DNA of 64,000 nucleotides, taken from contig CM042148.1 of assembly GCA_023376005.1 (NCBI GenBank), positions 67,630,304-67,694,303 of the forward strand, given 5' to 3'. The DNA comes from Doryteuthis pealeii (Eukaryota; Mollusca; Cephalopoda; Myopsida; Loliginidae). Shown here piece after piece: positions 25,101 to 36,980 of this stretch (the first letter of the stretch is position 1; each line of letters begins with the position of its first letter). Both the position numbers and the translations under genes were made by a program. The notes under the pieces were generated by a model. It was not told the origin of the DNA. It saw nothing but the letters and a program-made list of their open reading frames with translations, and did not search any database.

Positions 25101-28100
25101 AAACAACCAGATTTTGATGGTGTAAATGAAAAAATGTCCTTATGAATCGAGATCACAAAAGGGTGCCTAAAGGTCATATGGTCCAAAATTTTGATGAAGT
25201 TTATCTCTTATTCTGTTTCTGACTAAAATTATCAAGCAAATGTTTCCTTAAAAGCAATTTAAAATAAGTTTATATTTATCTTTAAATCAGAATTTTTTTT
25301 TTCTATCACCAACCAAAATGTTTTACATTATTAAATGTTTAAAACTTTTGGATATTCAATAATAAAACTCTGAAATATATGAAAAAAGATTTTAGTAGTA
25401 AAAATCAAAGTTTCATCAGAATACAGTAAATGTAAAAGAATAGATTTTTACAATGTTTTAATTTGGAATTTTACGAGACCTTCATTTTTACTTATTTCTA
25501 TTGTTGTAATTTTAGCATATCCATATCCATCTGTTTATTTCAGAGATAAAAATTGCCACTGGATCTTTGATAAAACATATAAATTATGGAGTGCTGACAC
25601 AGGAAAATTTTCATACACATAGAGGCATTCAGCTGAAATTGTAAGTTTCATGAAAAGATTTTGAATTTTTACTTATAAATACCACAATATAATTTGCTGC
25701 AAATAATTAAGTCATAAAATAAGATTTTGGTTTCAATTAGGGCTCATCATTGCTTAACCTATGTAATCTAGCAAGAACGGTGCTTACAATTTAGGTGCAG
25801 CAATGCATATGCATATTGGTGCAAGTGTTATTCTTCTGATGATTGGATTTTCAATTTATAGTAAATCCCCTTTTAGTTCTATGGTAGTCATAAAGAAAAA
25901 TTATGATGCCAACAGTAATTTGAGCTGGTCTGATATTTGTTGCTATAAATTACTGACAAACTTCAAAGAAAATGTCTCTTTTTATGCTCATCAAATATAC
26001 TTCTATATTGCAATGAAAACTAAATTCAAAGTAGGTATTAATAGAAACACTGCTTTTATCTACCCTCTTAGCATGTTATCTTACAATACTTTTTTCATTA
26101 ATATTTTATTCTTTAAAATTGAAGAAAATCAATATCAAATTTTTATTTCATAATTATTGGCTTTTCTTGAAATATCAATTGGAAATATACACAGAAGCAT
26201 GTTTTTTTTTTGTTTCATATTTGTTTATATTGAAACTAAAACTAACAGTGTATGCTAATCTGTGAATTGTTAACAATTTTAAGTTTGCATAATTCTGAAT
26301 ATATGGAACATTATTATTAAATTATAACTTTTTAATTGGTGTCTCCATATTTCTTTGTTTAGAAAAACATGTTTATTAAAGTCAGTATATTCTTAAATTT
26401 ATTTTGATGTGTTTTGTTACATGGCGTTTCATTTCTTGGACCAGTTATGCCCACTCTTAAAATATATTGATGTATCTTTTGATCCACTTGATTCGTTTTA
26501 ATTCATTTTACTAATATTTTGGCATTTTTATAAAAGTTAACTATTAAATAATTATATTGAAACCTATACCAACAAAATAACTGTTTCTGTAACTGTATTT
26601 TTTTGAACAGACACACATAAGCAACACACACACACACACACACAGAATTTGGGAAGGCATGAGACAGAACAAATGGACAGCCACTAGCAACACTTCAGTT
26701 CTGGAGATCTCTGTAGAAGGGATTTTTATCCTGAAATATTAAGAATAAATCACAGGTTAACAAACAACACCATAGTTACCTTCTTTTTCTTTACACTTGC
26801 ATATGATTTCAAAACCAACCAACAAACCAATATAAACACAATGCTTCAAGCAAATTATAAAAGTTTTTTTTGTTTTGTTTGCCTGTTTTGTAGGTCTGCC
26901 TTAGTTTTAATCCTCAGAGCACTTAGTTGCAACTGAAGCATGGATTCAACAGCTAAATTATGGATGTGCAAACTGGAACTGATTTATGTACATTTTTAGT
27001 AAGTCAAAACCTTTTAGTCATAAAAGTATTTTTTTTTTACTGATACAATCAAAATTAAACAGATTAAATTAGGGATAGGCGATTTTGTCGTCTGCTAGGA
27101 ATTTTAAAAGCGAATTAGAAATAATTAAATCTATTATTTAAGGTCAAACTTTGTCTAAATTGATAAGTAGTAACATAATAACCATAATTAAAAAAAGAAA
27201 AATATCATTACATATGCAGTTTATTTTTAATAGATTTAAAAGTATTTGTTTTGGTCAATTTCGACAATATCAGCCAGTTAGCCTCGTTTTCAATGTTTTT
27301 AAGTGCTTGTTTACAATTTTACAGTAACATTCGCGTTTGCAAAAAAATTTACCAAAAATCAGGTAATTATCCGATTTTAATAAAATTTTCAGTATTGATT
27401 TAATAATTAATGAAATTTATAATGCATTAGTTATTTTATTTCAAAACTTTAATTTAGTATTTTTGCTATGAAAAATTAATATATAAAATTCATTTAAAAT
27501 ATGAAAAGCCTGACGTTCAGTTTAAAATCTTATATTTTAGATTCTAAAAATAAATATCTACTTAATGCAAAACTTATTTTAGGCGCCAAAAGTAATAAGT
27601 TTTTGAAGAAAAACTCGATTGAAAATGTACCCCCTCCCCTTTTAAGCAGAAAAAACATTGATGTATAATTTTTTCTTTTTATAAAATAATAGCCAATTGA
27701 ATAATTATCGAATGAGTAAAAAAGAAATCTCCAAAAAATCAATTATTTTATTATTTTTTTACATTTTATTTTTCGATTTTCGGTAAATTATTTCTGTAGG
27801 GGCTAAGTCATTTTGTCAAAAACGCATTTTAGGCTCTGTTTGCCAGTCCCTAGATTAAATTGAGAAAGTTATGCAGATAAAATTACTGACTAAAATTAAT
27901 ATTTCATGGCGATATCAATTTAAATAAAATAAACAAAATTATGAACTCTCCTAATTTTTTTTAGATATTTGTCATTAATTATTTTTATATTTGCCATTTA
28001 TTTTAATATTGGAAAGATTTTTATGAAGACTGAAAAATCATATTTAGAATGATAAAACAGAAATTACAGTAAATATCTTGAATGTTTTAGCTTATACTTA

Positions 28101-31100
28101 ATTTTCACTCAAGGTATACATTTTTTGGACCATTTGACCGTTAGGCACCCCTTTATGATCTTGATTATGAAAGGACATGTTTTTCATTTACACCGTCAAT
28201 ATCCGGTTGTTTTAACAGACGATTTTTAGATTTAAAAAAAAATTATTAAACTAACCCCTAACCCTAACCCTAACAAACAACCAGATATTGACGGTGTAAA
28301 GGAAAAACGTGTCCTTTCTTAATCGAGATCAAAAAGGGGTGCCTAAAGGTAATATGGTCCCTTTTTTTTTTCTAATTTAACATTCCTACTCAGCTTTATT
28401 CTTTTATTCTGAAAAACTTCTTTGCATTTTGTGTTTATGAATTTTATTATACTAAATATTATAAACTTTTAAATCTTCCTTCATTCATGATAAAAAAAAC
28501 CAAAAAGAATGTATGAGTTCTGTTTGACTTAGTGTTTTTTTTTTTCATCAAAAATCTTTTTCTAGGGCCATTTTGCAGAAATCATCTCAGTTTCATTCAA
28601 CTCAACAGGAACTCAGCTGATCACCGGTTCATTTGACCACACAGTTTCTTTATGGGATGTTAATAGTGGAAAGTAAGTCAACATATGTTTTTCTAAACTT
28701 CTTAGTGAAAAATGAAAGTAGTGAATCATAACTATTTCGTAACAGTTTATTCAGCTGGATTCAAACAAGAGTAACTATTACATTTCTTCATTATTAGCAT
28801 TTTTTTTAAGTTAGAGAATGGAGAATGTATTTTTTTCCAGATTTGTACTAGTCTGTATAGATGATTGTTTTTTTTTTTTTTTTTAGAAACTGAACCTCTA
28901 TAGCAGTGGTTCTCAAACAGTGGTCCTGGGCCAATGATGTGCCCCAGAGTTTTTCAGGTGCGCTCCATAGTTTCCTGAAAAATCTATCCAGATATAAAAA
29001 GCAAATGTATACTAAGTTACTATATTATACCATTTCTTACGAACATCTGCTTGTTTCGTTGCGACATTATTATGATAGTTTATAAGTTACTTTTCTTGCA
29101 ACTAAATAAAAACACAGGTTTAAACAATTTTATTGAGAAAATATTTTATTGAATTTTCCTCCTCAATTTATGTTGAACTGGATTTTCAACCCTCGCAACA
29201 ATTAAGTGTAAAAAAAGAGAGAACTTTTTTTCAATGTATTGATGAGGAAATGAGAGTTTGTCTCTCAAACATAAGACCAAACATTAAAGAAATCGCAAGG
29301 TTTCAACAAGCTCACGTTTCTCATTAACACAGGAATGAATAAACTTCATAGAAGCATGTTAAGTTTGCTTTTGTTAAATGTGTTATTTTTTATATGATTA
29401 ACTGTTAACTTAATAACATATTAGTCCTATTTTGTATACAGTGCACTGTCTATTTTAACTATCAAGTATCTGTAGTGCTGTAAGTGCATCCAGACTGTAT
29501 AAAGTTTGAGAACCACTGCTCTATAGTAATCTTTGAGATTAATTTTTTCATAAAGACATGAAGCACAGAAAAATAAAATTCCTTAACCATACTAATGGAG
29601 TTGTAAAATGAATAAGTTAGAAATCTTTTTATCATGATAACAATCTCATTGTCATTCTACACAAACATAAAAGCATATCATGTGAGATTATAATTCATAA
29701 ACCTATTTTCATTCTGTCTTCAGGCGTATTCATAAATTGACTGGTCATAATGCTGAAGTGAGTAGTACACAATTCAATTGGGACTGTTCTCTTATTGCCT
29801 CAGGATCTATGGACAAAACATGTAAAATATGGGATACTGCTTCAGGTAAACACTTTCATTTTAGTATTTTTATATTGAATTTTTAAAAATTAATTTTATA
29901 TATAAAAGCTTATCTCTGTCTATTGAAAACATCCACAAATGGTAGTGATTGTTTCATTTGGAAATATTTTGTAATTAGTATAATTTGTATTATTCAGACT
30001 ATTGTCCTCATCTTCATTGTTATCTGTACAACATTTCGGCCGATGTGCCCTCTGGCCTTCTTCAGGTATTTCTTGTTGGACTCGGGAACTTTCTATTCGA
30101 ACTCGGGAACCTTTTTGTTGTAATGGGAGCCATCACAAAACTTTGAACCTAACCCTTTATTCAGTCCACAGGGGTATCCTGTTCTCATTCCTCTAACCAT
30201 AGCTGGGGTACAGGTGTTAAGCTTGTGTTAATTATTATTCTCTGTTACTGCTGACCAGGATTGAACCTGCAGTCTAGAGATAACTGTCACTTAGAACTGT
30301 CTTGACCTACCTCCTTTATCCACTATGCTATGTGACAAATAATACTAATTATCAAGCCTCATCTCAAAAATTCAAAGAAATACATTTTGTAATGTTAAAT
30401 AATACTTATTTTTGATAAAATGTTGAAATATAAACGTTTTCTTTTGTTAACAATGAAATAAGCCTTTAATATTTGGGATGAAGTCCTAAAATTATTTAGA
30501 AACTTTAAGTAGGGCAAGTTATGTGGTGATTTATTTTTGTCAATATATTTATACTGATAATATATTTTATTGCACTAATTCTTTTGAATTAACAAAAATA
30601 TATAAACATTCTGACTATGCACATGAAATAAATTAAATGTCATTAATCTTTTTTGATTTTATGAGCTACCATAGTTTGGATGTTATAAAATTACTATATC
30701 TATATTATGGTATAGTGATCCAGTTTTTAGTTTGATCCTCAGGCAATTTTAATTTTAAAAATAATTGTATGTAGGTTGAATTTGTATTAAAATTTAAAAT
30801 GATGAGTAATAATAACTCATCACAGAAATGTCTGCTAATAAATATTTTATGGTCAGGACTTTTAATTGTCTATTAATTTTATAAATTTGATTTAATTTTT
30901 TAGGACAATGTATAGGAACTCTGAAAGATCATGAAGATGAAGTACTTGATGTTTGTTTTGACTATACTGGCCAATATTTATTGACTGCTTCCTCAGATGG
31001 AACTGCACATGTCTATAATACGTCCACACATGATTTACAGTGCAAACTGGAAGGACATGTTGGAGAAATTTCCAAAGTATGTATTTTTTTTTTTTTTTGT

Positions 31101-34100
31101 GGAAATTATATTTTAATCATTTTCTTTTATTTGCATCACTAATAAAGTTAAATGAATATAAATTGTGAATATTTGTTAATCTTTTTGAAAGTGGAAAGAT
31201 TATTACAAATTAAAAATAGATAATTATTTATTGTTCCTTAAATAAGGTATGCTTGTCAGATTCAAGTCTGTTTTAGTCAATGACATTGTTTTTATTTAAT
31301 TTCATGAATTTCTTTGACTAAGAGAAAAATTTTTAAAAAAAAGGGCAATTCCATGTCAAATCATCCAGAAAAAAGTAAAAAATGCTCTCGATAAAGTCAG
31401 AAAGTTAACCAATCTTAAGTTATTCATGAACAATAATGTTAGCATTTTTGGTTTCCCCGGGCAAAAATGCTATTATAAACTAATTTTTAGTAGTAGGGAT
31501 GCTCTAGAACTCATTTTACAGACAAAAATAGTCACCATTTTTTGTGACCCCCCTCAAATTTTGAGAGCTAAAAACCGACATAACTCCACCAATTCTTGGA
31601 ATTGGAAGCTCAAATTTTTGGGATTGTCTAACTTTAACATAATCCACACATGTACAAAATTTCAGAAAAATTGAAGGCGGTGGGTGACATGGCCTGGATG
31701 ATTTGAGATGCCGTTACCCAAAACCAAAAACTTTTTGATGGACAAAATACAATAAAATAAAGTTAGCAAAAAATGAGATATGAGAAAAGCATGGCAGATT
31801 GTCAAACTTCATAAATGATTGAAAATTATGTAATGAGTTTTGGTGTATTTTCCTGGCCAGTTGATGATTTCTATATTTTCTGAATTCATATAATGATGTT
31901 TTAGTAAATTCAAATTATTTTTTTTAAAGTATTTTTACCTTTTACTTTCTTTTTTCAAAAAACAGTTTACCTTAAGAAACATCTCATATTTTACTTTATT
32001 GGTTGTAAAACTGAGAAATGAAAGTAAGACACATATTTTTAGGTATAGAAAATAAAACTTTTATGTATTTATTAGAATGGCATTTGATGGTTTAAAAATT
32101 ATAATAGTAAAAATATCAAAATGATATGAATTCAGAATTATCAATAATAATTAAAGTGATAAACTCTATAGATTGGTTGAAATGTATCTGAGATATGTGA
32201 AGACCTGGTAAGAATCATTTAAATGAAAAATAAATTACTTGAGAAAAATATATTATACTTACTAATGCTTTGATTCTATTGAATGTTGGTTTCCTTGACA
32301 CAAACTAAAATGAATAGAAGATTTTGAAATTTAATGTTACAGAAACATCTAATCATAAAAAATAATTACTAGTGACAATAGAACTAGTATTATTTGGATT
32401 ATTTGGACTATTGTCCTCATCCTCATTGTTATCTATACAACGTTTCAGCTGATGTGCTCTCTGACCTTCTTCAGGTATTTCTTGTCGGATTCGGTAACTT
32501 TCTCAGACTCGGGAACCTTCTTTTCGAACTCGGGAACCTTTTTGTCTTAATTCGGAGCCATCACGGAACTTTGAACCTAACTCTTTATTCAGTCCATGGG
32601 GCTATCCTGTTCTCATTCCGCTAACCATAGCTGGGGTACAAATGTTAAGCTATGTTAATTATTATTCTATGTTACTGCTGCCCCTGACCAGGATTAAACC
32701 TGCAGTCTAGAGATAACTGTCACTTAAAACTGTTTTAACCTAACTCCTTTATCCACTAAGCTACTAATTATCAAGTCTCATCTCAAAAATTCTGAGAAAT
32801 ATAATAGAACTAATTTATATAAATTTTTAGTTAGATAAATCCAATTTTTAGTTAGTCAAATCCAATTTTTAGTTAGTCAAATCCAATAAACTGCTGAGTA
32901 GATTAAGTATTTAGTTTATTTCAAGTATAGATAATGAAGTAGTTACAATGATTTCCACATTACTCAGCCTATAAGATAAACTCTTTTTTTTTTCCAGAAA
33001 ATATTTTCTTGTGTCTAATATATTGCTGTTATTATAGATAGGAAATTGATCACCAAAGAATAAAGCTGTATTGTTAAAAAATTAAAATTGTTGTAAAACT
33101 TGTTTAACTGAGAAATATTGTTGTGTGAAATTAACTGCTGATTGTACAGTTTTATATACGTGGATTCTCTCACTAACTTTCTTTTTTCTTTTAGATCACA
33201 TTCAATCCCCAGGGAACTGCTATTTTGACTGCATCTTCAGACAAAACAGCTCGAATTTGGGATCCAGAAACTGGAAACTGCAAACAAATACTTGAAGGAC
33301 ACACAGATGAAATATTTAGCTGTGCTTTTAACTATGAAGGAAATATAATTATTACAGGTAAATTATTCTTTGAAAAATATTGTCTTTTCTCTATTTTAAC
33401 TTTAGTGAATTTTATTATATTTTTATTATCTGATAAATGATTAAATTAAGAAAAATAACTGAAAAATTGTGTACAGTATCCACCTGCTATTACGTTCCTA
33501 CCCCTCCCACGAATCTTGAAAATCCACGAATTATTGATGCAGTTTTAAAACACCTATGTATGATATTATATATGCTAAAATATGCTTCTCAAACACATTC
33601 TAAAGACAATCTTACTCATCAATACAGTAATAATGTAGTTAGTAATATGTAGTAATGATAAATTAAAAACAAAATAATGTAGTAATATGTAGTAATGATA
33701 AAAAAAACAAAATAATGTAGTAATATGTAGTAATGATAAATTAAAAACAAAAAATGTAGTAATATGTAGTAATGATAAATTAAAAACAAAATAATGTAGT
33801 AATATGTAGTAATGATAAATTAAAAACAAAATAATGTAGTAATATGTAGTAATGATAAATTAAAAACAGTAATAATGTGGTATAATATGTACATAATTTA
33901 CCAGTTATACTGTATCATCTCTCTTTTCTAATTTTTAATTTTATATTAACTGACATTGTTATTTTAAAGTTATTTACCAGTTAGGGTGAATATGAGCGTT
34001 TTTCTGCTAAAATATGGTCTGAGAAATTCACTAAATTATGAAAAAAAATTTTGAGAGCAAAATCCACTAGTACGCGGGGCCGCAAAAGGGTGAACTGCAA

Positions 34101-36312
34101 ATGGGTGAGAGTATACTGTAATTGTATATAAAGCTAAGCTTAGTAAATATCAAGAATATTATATATTTGCAAAATGTTTGTATATGAATAAATATATTTC
34201 CATTTCTATATTTTGTAAAAATGTTTATTCATATACAGTCAATACTTTTTGCAATAAGAGAACATTCTTGTTCTATACAAATTTGGTGTTAATAGGATGA
34301 AGAAGAGTGTTTTAGACCAATTTTTCAAGTAAAGAAGATTTTCTCACTTTAAAAAAACAAATCAGCATTCAAAATCCTTGATTGTTACTTTAGCTAAAAA
34401 AAAATTATTTGAAGGTTTCTTCAACTTGATTCTCAAGATTAAAGAAGCCATTTTCCTGTAAGTAATATAGATGCTTTAAAAATAATCAGTTAGAAAGAAG
34501 TTTGGTGAATTATCAGAAATAAATTCTATAATGAGAAAGGAATAAAGACAAGACAAGTATATAGTTTTTAAAAGGGGTTTATTACATTGTGCGGTGCAAA
34601 GGGTTTGCTAAAACTTAATACCTTTTAGCGGTGCTTGAGTCACATAGATATATATACAGTAACAAGTATTGCACCTATCTTTGTTGAGTTCTTTTAGGGT
34701 GAGGAATTCTATTGTTGGCTCATATGTTGTCAGTTCTGTTCTGTTCTAGTAGTCAGCGCTGGTGGCTGCAGTCAGGTCGGACATGGTCCGTCTCTGAATA
34801 ACTTTACTGTTCTGCCAGGAGAGACGTTATTTTTCCAACTGCTGTTGCTGTTCTCCTCTGGATGTCTCCCTGTCCGAGTAGCAGTACTGTTCTTGGGACG
34901 TCCGGCTTCATCCACTGCTGTTACTGTTCTAAGATTTCTAGGGTTTCCTTCCGGTACCATACTTCCGGTCCCATATTTTCCAAAGAATACATAGGGGGAA
35001 ATAAAATTTCTATCTACAATTGTTTCAACTAAATTAACATAATAGTCACAATGCAAAAGCTATCATTATCAATGATAAATTTCTATTTACTTATATGGAT
35101 GATGTTGATTTCAAGTTTTGAATGTTTCATTTTATGCTGGTCTAAATATCTATGTACCTTAAATGTTTGGTCACTTTGATAGAAGCTATGATCTATCAAA
35201 CTACTCCTGTCCCATTAAATGTTCACCCTAATCTTTCAGAGATGTTACTATAATTTTTTTCTGACTTTTCATCTGCATCCAGTCATTGTAAAGATCTCAC
35301 AGCCATTTTTATTTTCTAAACTGAAATTTCTACTTAGAAAATTTGAAAAAACAAATCTTATTGTTCATTCTTTAACAAGATTGACTTCAAATGCAGCATT
35401 TATATTCCATTCAGCTCAATTCTAACACCATTTCAACTCATGCAAATTCATAAAATATGAAAATTAGGAGTATTATTTGTATTATGTGGACTTCATTGTT
35501 ATCAGTACAATATTTCGGCCAATGTGCCCTCCGGCCTTCTTCAGGTATTTCTTGACAGACTCGGGAACCTTCTTGTAATCGGGAACCTTCTTGTCGTAAT
35601 TGGGAGCCAATTGGATACATAGCCTAGTGGATAAAGGAGTTAGGTTAAGACAATTCTAAGTGACAGTTATCTCTAGACTGCAGGTTCAATCCTGGTCAGG
35701 GGCAGCAGTAACATAGAATAATAATTAACACAAGTTTAACACCTGTACCCCCGCTATGGTTAGAGGAATGAGAACAGGATACCCCCGTGGACTGAATAAA
35801 GAGTTAGGTTCAAAGTTCCATGATGGCTCCCGATTACAACAAGAAGGTTCCCAAAGTCCAAGAAGAAATACCTGAAGAAGGCCGGAGGGCACATTGGCCG
35901 AAACATTGTACAAATAACAATGAAGATGAGGACAATAGTCCAAATAATACAAATAATACTAATTATCAAGCCTCATCTAAAAAATTCAGAGAAATAGTAT
36001 GAAAATTATGAGTTGAAAGACTTTCTATATTTGTTTCAAAAATATAGTTAAAATGAATGAAATAAAGTAATTCATGAATAATATTTGTTATCAATTCAAA
36101 TCATTATTTATTAATATCATTTAAAAAGTATTATCCTTTTTGAAAAACAGAAACTGTAGAAGAATAAAGTATCATGTTGAACTATTAGATAAATAGAATT
36201 GTTAATTATTTTGATTTACTTTTTATCATACTCTTATACATTCATGTTGAATAAAGTATTTATTTTATTATTTTCAGGTAGCAAAGATAACACTTGTCGA
36301 ATATGGCGGTAA
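22179..36312 (+). CDS. DAW1: DAW1 copy B, nine exons covering all eight WD40 repeats
   Basis: The same gene as copy A but more complete. Exons: 22179-22237, 24197-24316, 25544-25640, 26894-26998, 28566-28672, 29724-29845, 30904-31076, 33195-33357, 36278-36312 (stop TAA 36310-36312). Every border has AG/GT sites. The first exon starts [18 protein letters not shown], which in DAW1 is where the first blade begins after about 90 N-terminal residues, so one or more 5' exons are missing. The last five exons are clean. The second to fourth carry frameshifting indels (see the separate entry). The role, in ciliary outer dynein arm transport, is inferred from the family. The introns host LINE, hAT-like, Tigger-like and SINE insertions, none of which breaks a splice site that I can see. 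Confidence 0.93.
22325..22500. repeat. Near-perfect hairpin, ~84-bp arms
   Basis: Arms 22325-22409 and 22417-22500 are almost exact inverses around a 7-bp loop (GAATTCTATGCGATATGCGC on the right arm). The outer flanks extend it with AT sequence. Probably a fold-back MITE in the DAW1 intron. Confidence 0.85.
22657..22879. repeat. Near-perfect hairpin, ~100-bp arms
   Basis: CATTCAATAATCACATAAAC...TTACATTATTTTTT, a loop at about 22759-22775, then its inverse. No target duplication seen; the LINE tail starts two bases after it. Confidence 0.82.
22881..24062 (-). mobile_element. 5'-truncated non-LTR retrotransposon (LINE) with reverse transcriptase
   Basis: The minus strand encodes the last part of a non-LTR reverse transcriptase: palm-domain motif [20 protein letters not shown] (about 24050-23990), then [15 protein letters not shown] and the catalytic YADDINLY (23462-23908 frame), then the C-terminal stretch [18 protein letters not shown] ending [10 protein letters not shown] (23052). 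Frame changes between these blocks make it defective. The 3' end has an ATAATAATAATGAAATTTATTG tail (22881-22905), the opposite strand showing how it was inserted, immediately beside the hairpin 22657-22879. The first YADD aspartate pair is present. CR1/Jockey-type superfamily, clade not resolved. It sits in a DAW1 intron in antisense. Confidence 0.88.
24966..25184. mobile_element. Palindromic MITE family P1 in DAW1 intron
   Basis: Same termini, with 8-bp duplications AAAATTTT (24958-24965, 25185-25192). The core is reduced to one TTAGGGTTAGG. Confidence 0.88.
25193..26893. other. DAW1 intronic sequence
   Basis: Apart from the exon at 25544-25640 and the CA repeat I see nothing. The 116-codon ORF at 25803-26153 has no splice, codon or domain support. 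Confidence 0.5.
26617..26644. repeat. CA microsatellite in DAW1 intron
   Basis: (CA)n, about 12 repeats. Confidence 0.9.
27070..27852. mobile_element. hAT-like nonautonomous element in DAW1 intron
   Basis: Short imperfect TIRs TAGGGATAGGC and TAGGGACTGGC (reverse of the right end) with perfect 8-bp duplications GATTAAAT (27062-27069, 27853-27860). The interior is AT-rich with no recognisable transposase. It ends 38 bp before the point where similarity to window base 1 begins. Confidence 0.75.
28127..28360. mobile_element. Palindromic MITE family P1, copy B
   Basis: Counterpart of 245-479. Ends GGACCATTTGACC and GGTAATATGGTCC; core CCCCTAACCCTAACCCTAAC. Confidence 0.85.
28904..29518 (+). mobile_element. 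hAT (Charlie/ZBED-like) element remnant, only in copy B
   Basis: Perfect TIRs CAGTGGTTCTCAAAC (28904) and its reverse ending at 29518, typical of hAT/Charlie-type ends, with exact 8-bp duplications CTCTATAG (28896-28903, 29519-29526). An ORF at 29133-29327 encodes 64 residues ending [20 protein letters not shown] plus a short tail, resembling the C-terminal end of ZBED-type hAT transposases. The rest of the transposase is missing, so it is nonautonomous. Copy A has the intact empty site (AACCTCTATAGTGATC, about 1018). Confidence 0.92.
29976..30383 (-). mobile_element. SINE family S2, insertion present only in copy B
   Basis: A 408-bp insertion starting TAGTATAATTTG and ending GAAATAC, with perfect 10-bp duplications ATTTTGTAAT (29966-29975, 30384-30393). 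Copy A shows the unoccupied ATTTTGTAAT near 2230. This fixes the family's ends and shows it transposed recently. Confidence 0.9.
31343..31719. mobile_element. TIR element (AATTCCATGTCAAATCATCC family), uninterrupted, copy B
   Basis: 377-bp version of the element at 3338-5029, with the empty target ATAA at about 31580-31583. Open frames in it are not recognisable proteins. Confidence 0.7.
32386..32805 (-). mobile_element. SINE family S2 (copy B counterpart of 5715-6108)
   Basis: Same locus as in copy A. Here three consecutive AAGGTTCCCGAGTTCGAA-like units are visible on the minus strand (about 32495-32555), more than in copy A. Confidence 0.78.
33474..34118. mobile_element. pogo/Tigger-like MITE with 40-bp minisatellite, only in copy B
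   Basis: Ends CAGTATCCACC and, inverted, CAGTATACTCTCACC, flanked by TA on both sides (33472-33473, 34119-34120). Copy A has the undisturbed GTGTAATTG. Inside, about six 40-bp units (ATGTAGTAATATGTAGTAAT core) lie at about 33630-33870. Family assignment rests on termini and TA target only; there is no transposase. Confidence 0.8.
33630..33870. repeat. 40-bp minisatellite, about six units (inside the Tigger-like MITE)
   Basis: Unit ATAATGTAGTAATATGTAGT + AATGATAAATTAAAAACAAA; starts at 33791 and 33831 give the 40-bp period. Confidence 0.88.
35471..35997 (+). mobile_element. SINE family S2 with inverted tail (copy B)
   Basis: Counterpart of 8367-8873. The inverted tail has one more GGAACCTTCTTGT unit than in copy A. 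Confidence 0.82.
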
Positions 36313-36355
36313 ATCACTATGGAAATGAACAATGAAGAGAACATTTGAAAATAAA
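36313..36355 (+). promoter_or_regulatory. DAW1 copy B 3' UTR with AATAAA poly(A) signal (36350-36355)
   Basis: Same position relative to the stop codon as in copy A; the flanking sequence is nearly identical. Confidence 0.6.
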
Positions 36356-36559
36356 CATTCATCCCAAATCACCCTAACATATAATTTGTATATCAACTTA
36401 AGATTATTCCAATAGATAATATTTTCACTATGAAAAGACACACACCCACACATACATTTACTTAGAATGAAATTGTAGAATTGAGTTTAAATTCAAATTT
36501 GTAAATGATTTGTATTCATGAAACATTTCTAATCTTCTTTTTTTTATGATTAATCATTT

Positions 36560-36980
36560 TTTACAAAAAGTCGCCATTTTTCGCCAACCCCATCAAATTT
36601 GGAGAGCTAAAAATCGACATAACTGTCAATTTTTGGAATTGAAAGCTCAAATTTTGGGGATCGTCTAATGTTAACATAGTCCACACCTGGAAAAAAAATC
36701 AGAAAAATTGAAGTGGGTGGTGACAATTTTACTTTTGTCTGGATGATATGGACATTTGACATGGAATTACCCTTTAGTGCAAATTACATACAACAATCAA
36801 GAACCAATAGTATCATTTTTCGCCAACCCCACCAAATTTGGAGAGTTAAAAATCGACATAACTCCTCTAATTTTTCGAAACAGAAGTTCAAATTTTGGGA
36901 ATTGGCTAACGTACAATATTTCAGAAAAATTGAAGCGGGTGGGTGACATTGTCCGGATGATTTGACATGGAATTACCCTA
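36560..36980. repeat. Two tandem fragments of the AATTCCATG TIR family (copy B)
   Basis: Counterpart of 9440-9860 with the same two-unit arrangement. Confidence 0.65.

Larger units (their letters stand above)
24197..26998 (+). other. DAW1: Three DAW1 exons with about ten frameshifting indels
   Basis: Exons 24197-24316 (120 bp), 25544-25640 (97 bp) and 26894-26998 (105 bp) are each 3 bp shorter than the reading frame and neighbouring phases require. By eye, the first lacks one G in two places (ACTGAAGT, TCAGTGAA) and one T (GCTTTAAT). The second has one extra A (GATAAAAATT), lacks one T (TCTTTGAT), two bases after GGAAAA, and one base in AGAGGCATT. The third lacks an A after AGCAC, a G in ACTGAAGC and a G in TTATGGATG. 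With these allowed for, the frame reads as conserved WD40 blades ([43 protein letters not shown]). I found no substitution-derived stop. That pattern points to consensus errors. Pseudogenisation is less likely because the exons downstream are intact. Confidence 0.8.

Noticed and set aside
25803..26153. 116-codon ORF as a gene
   Set aside because: Lies in a DAW1 intron, AT-biased composition, no domain or splice support.
24197..26998. DAW1 as a decayed pseudogene
   Set aside because: Only homopolymer-type indels, conserved blade residues and intact flanking exons; sequencing error fits better.
1..36312. Two functional DAW1 paralogues
   Set aside because: Only two synonymous differences, the scaffold join at the end of copy A and missing 5' exons for A make alleles more likely; not excluded.
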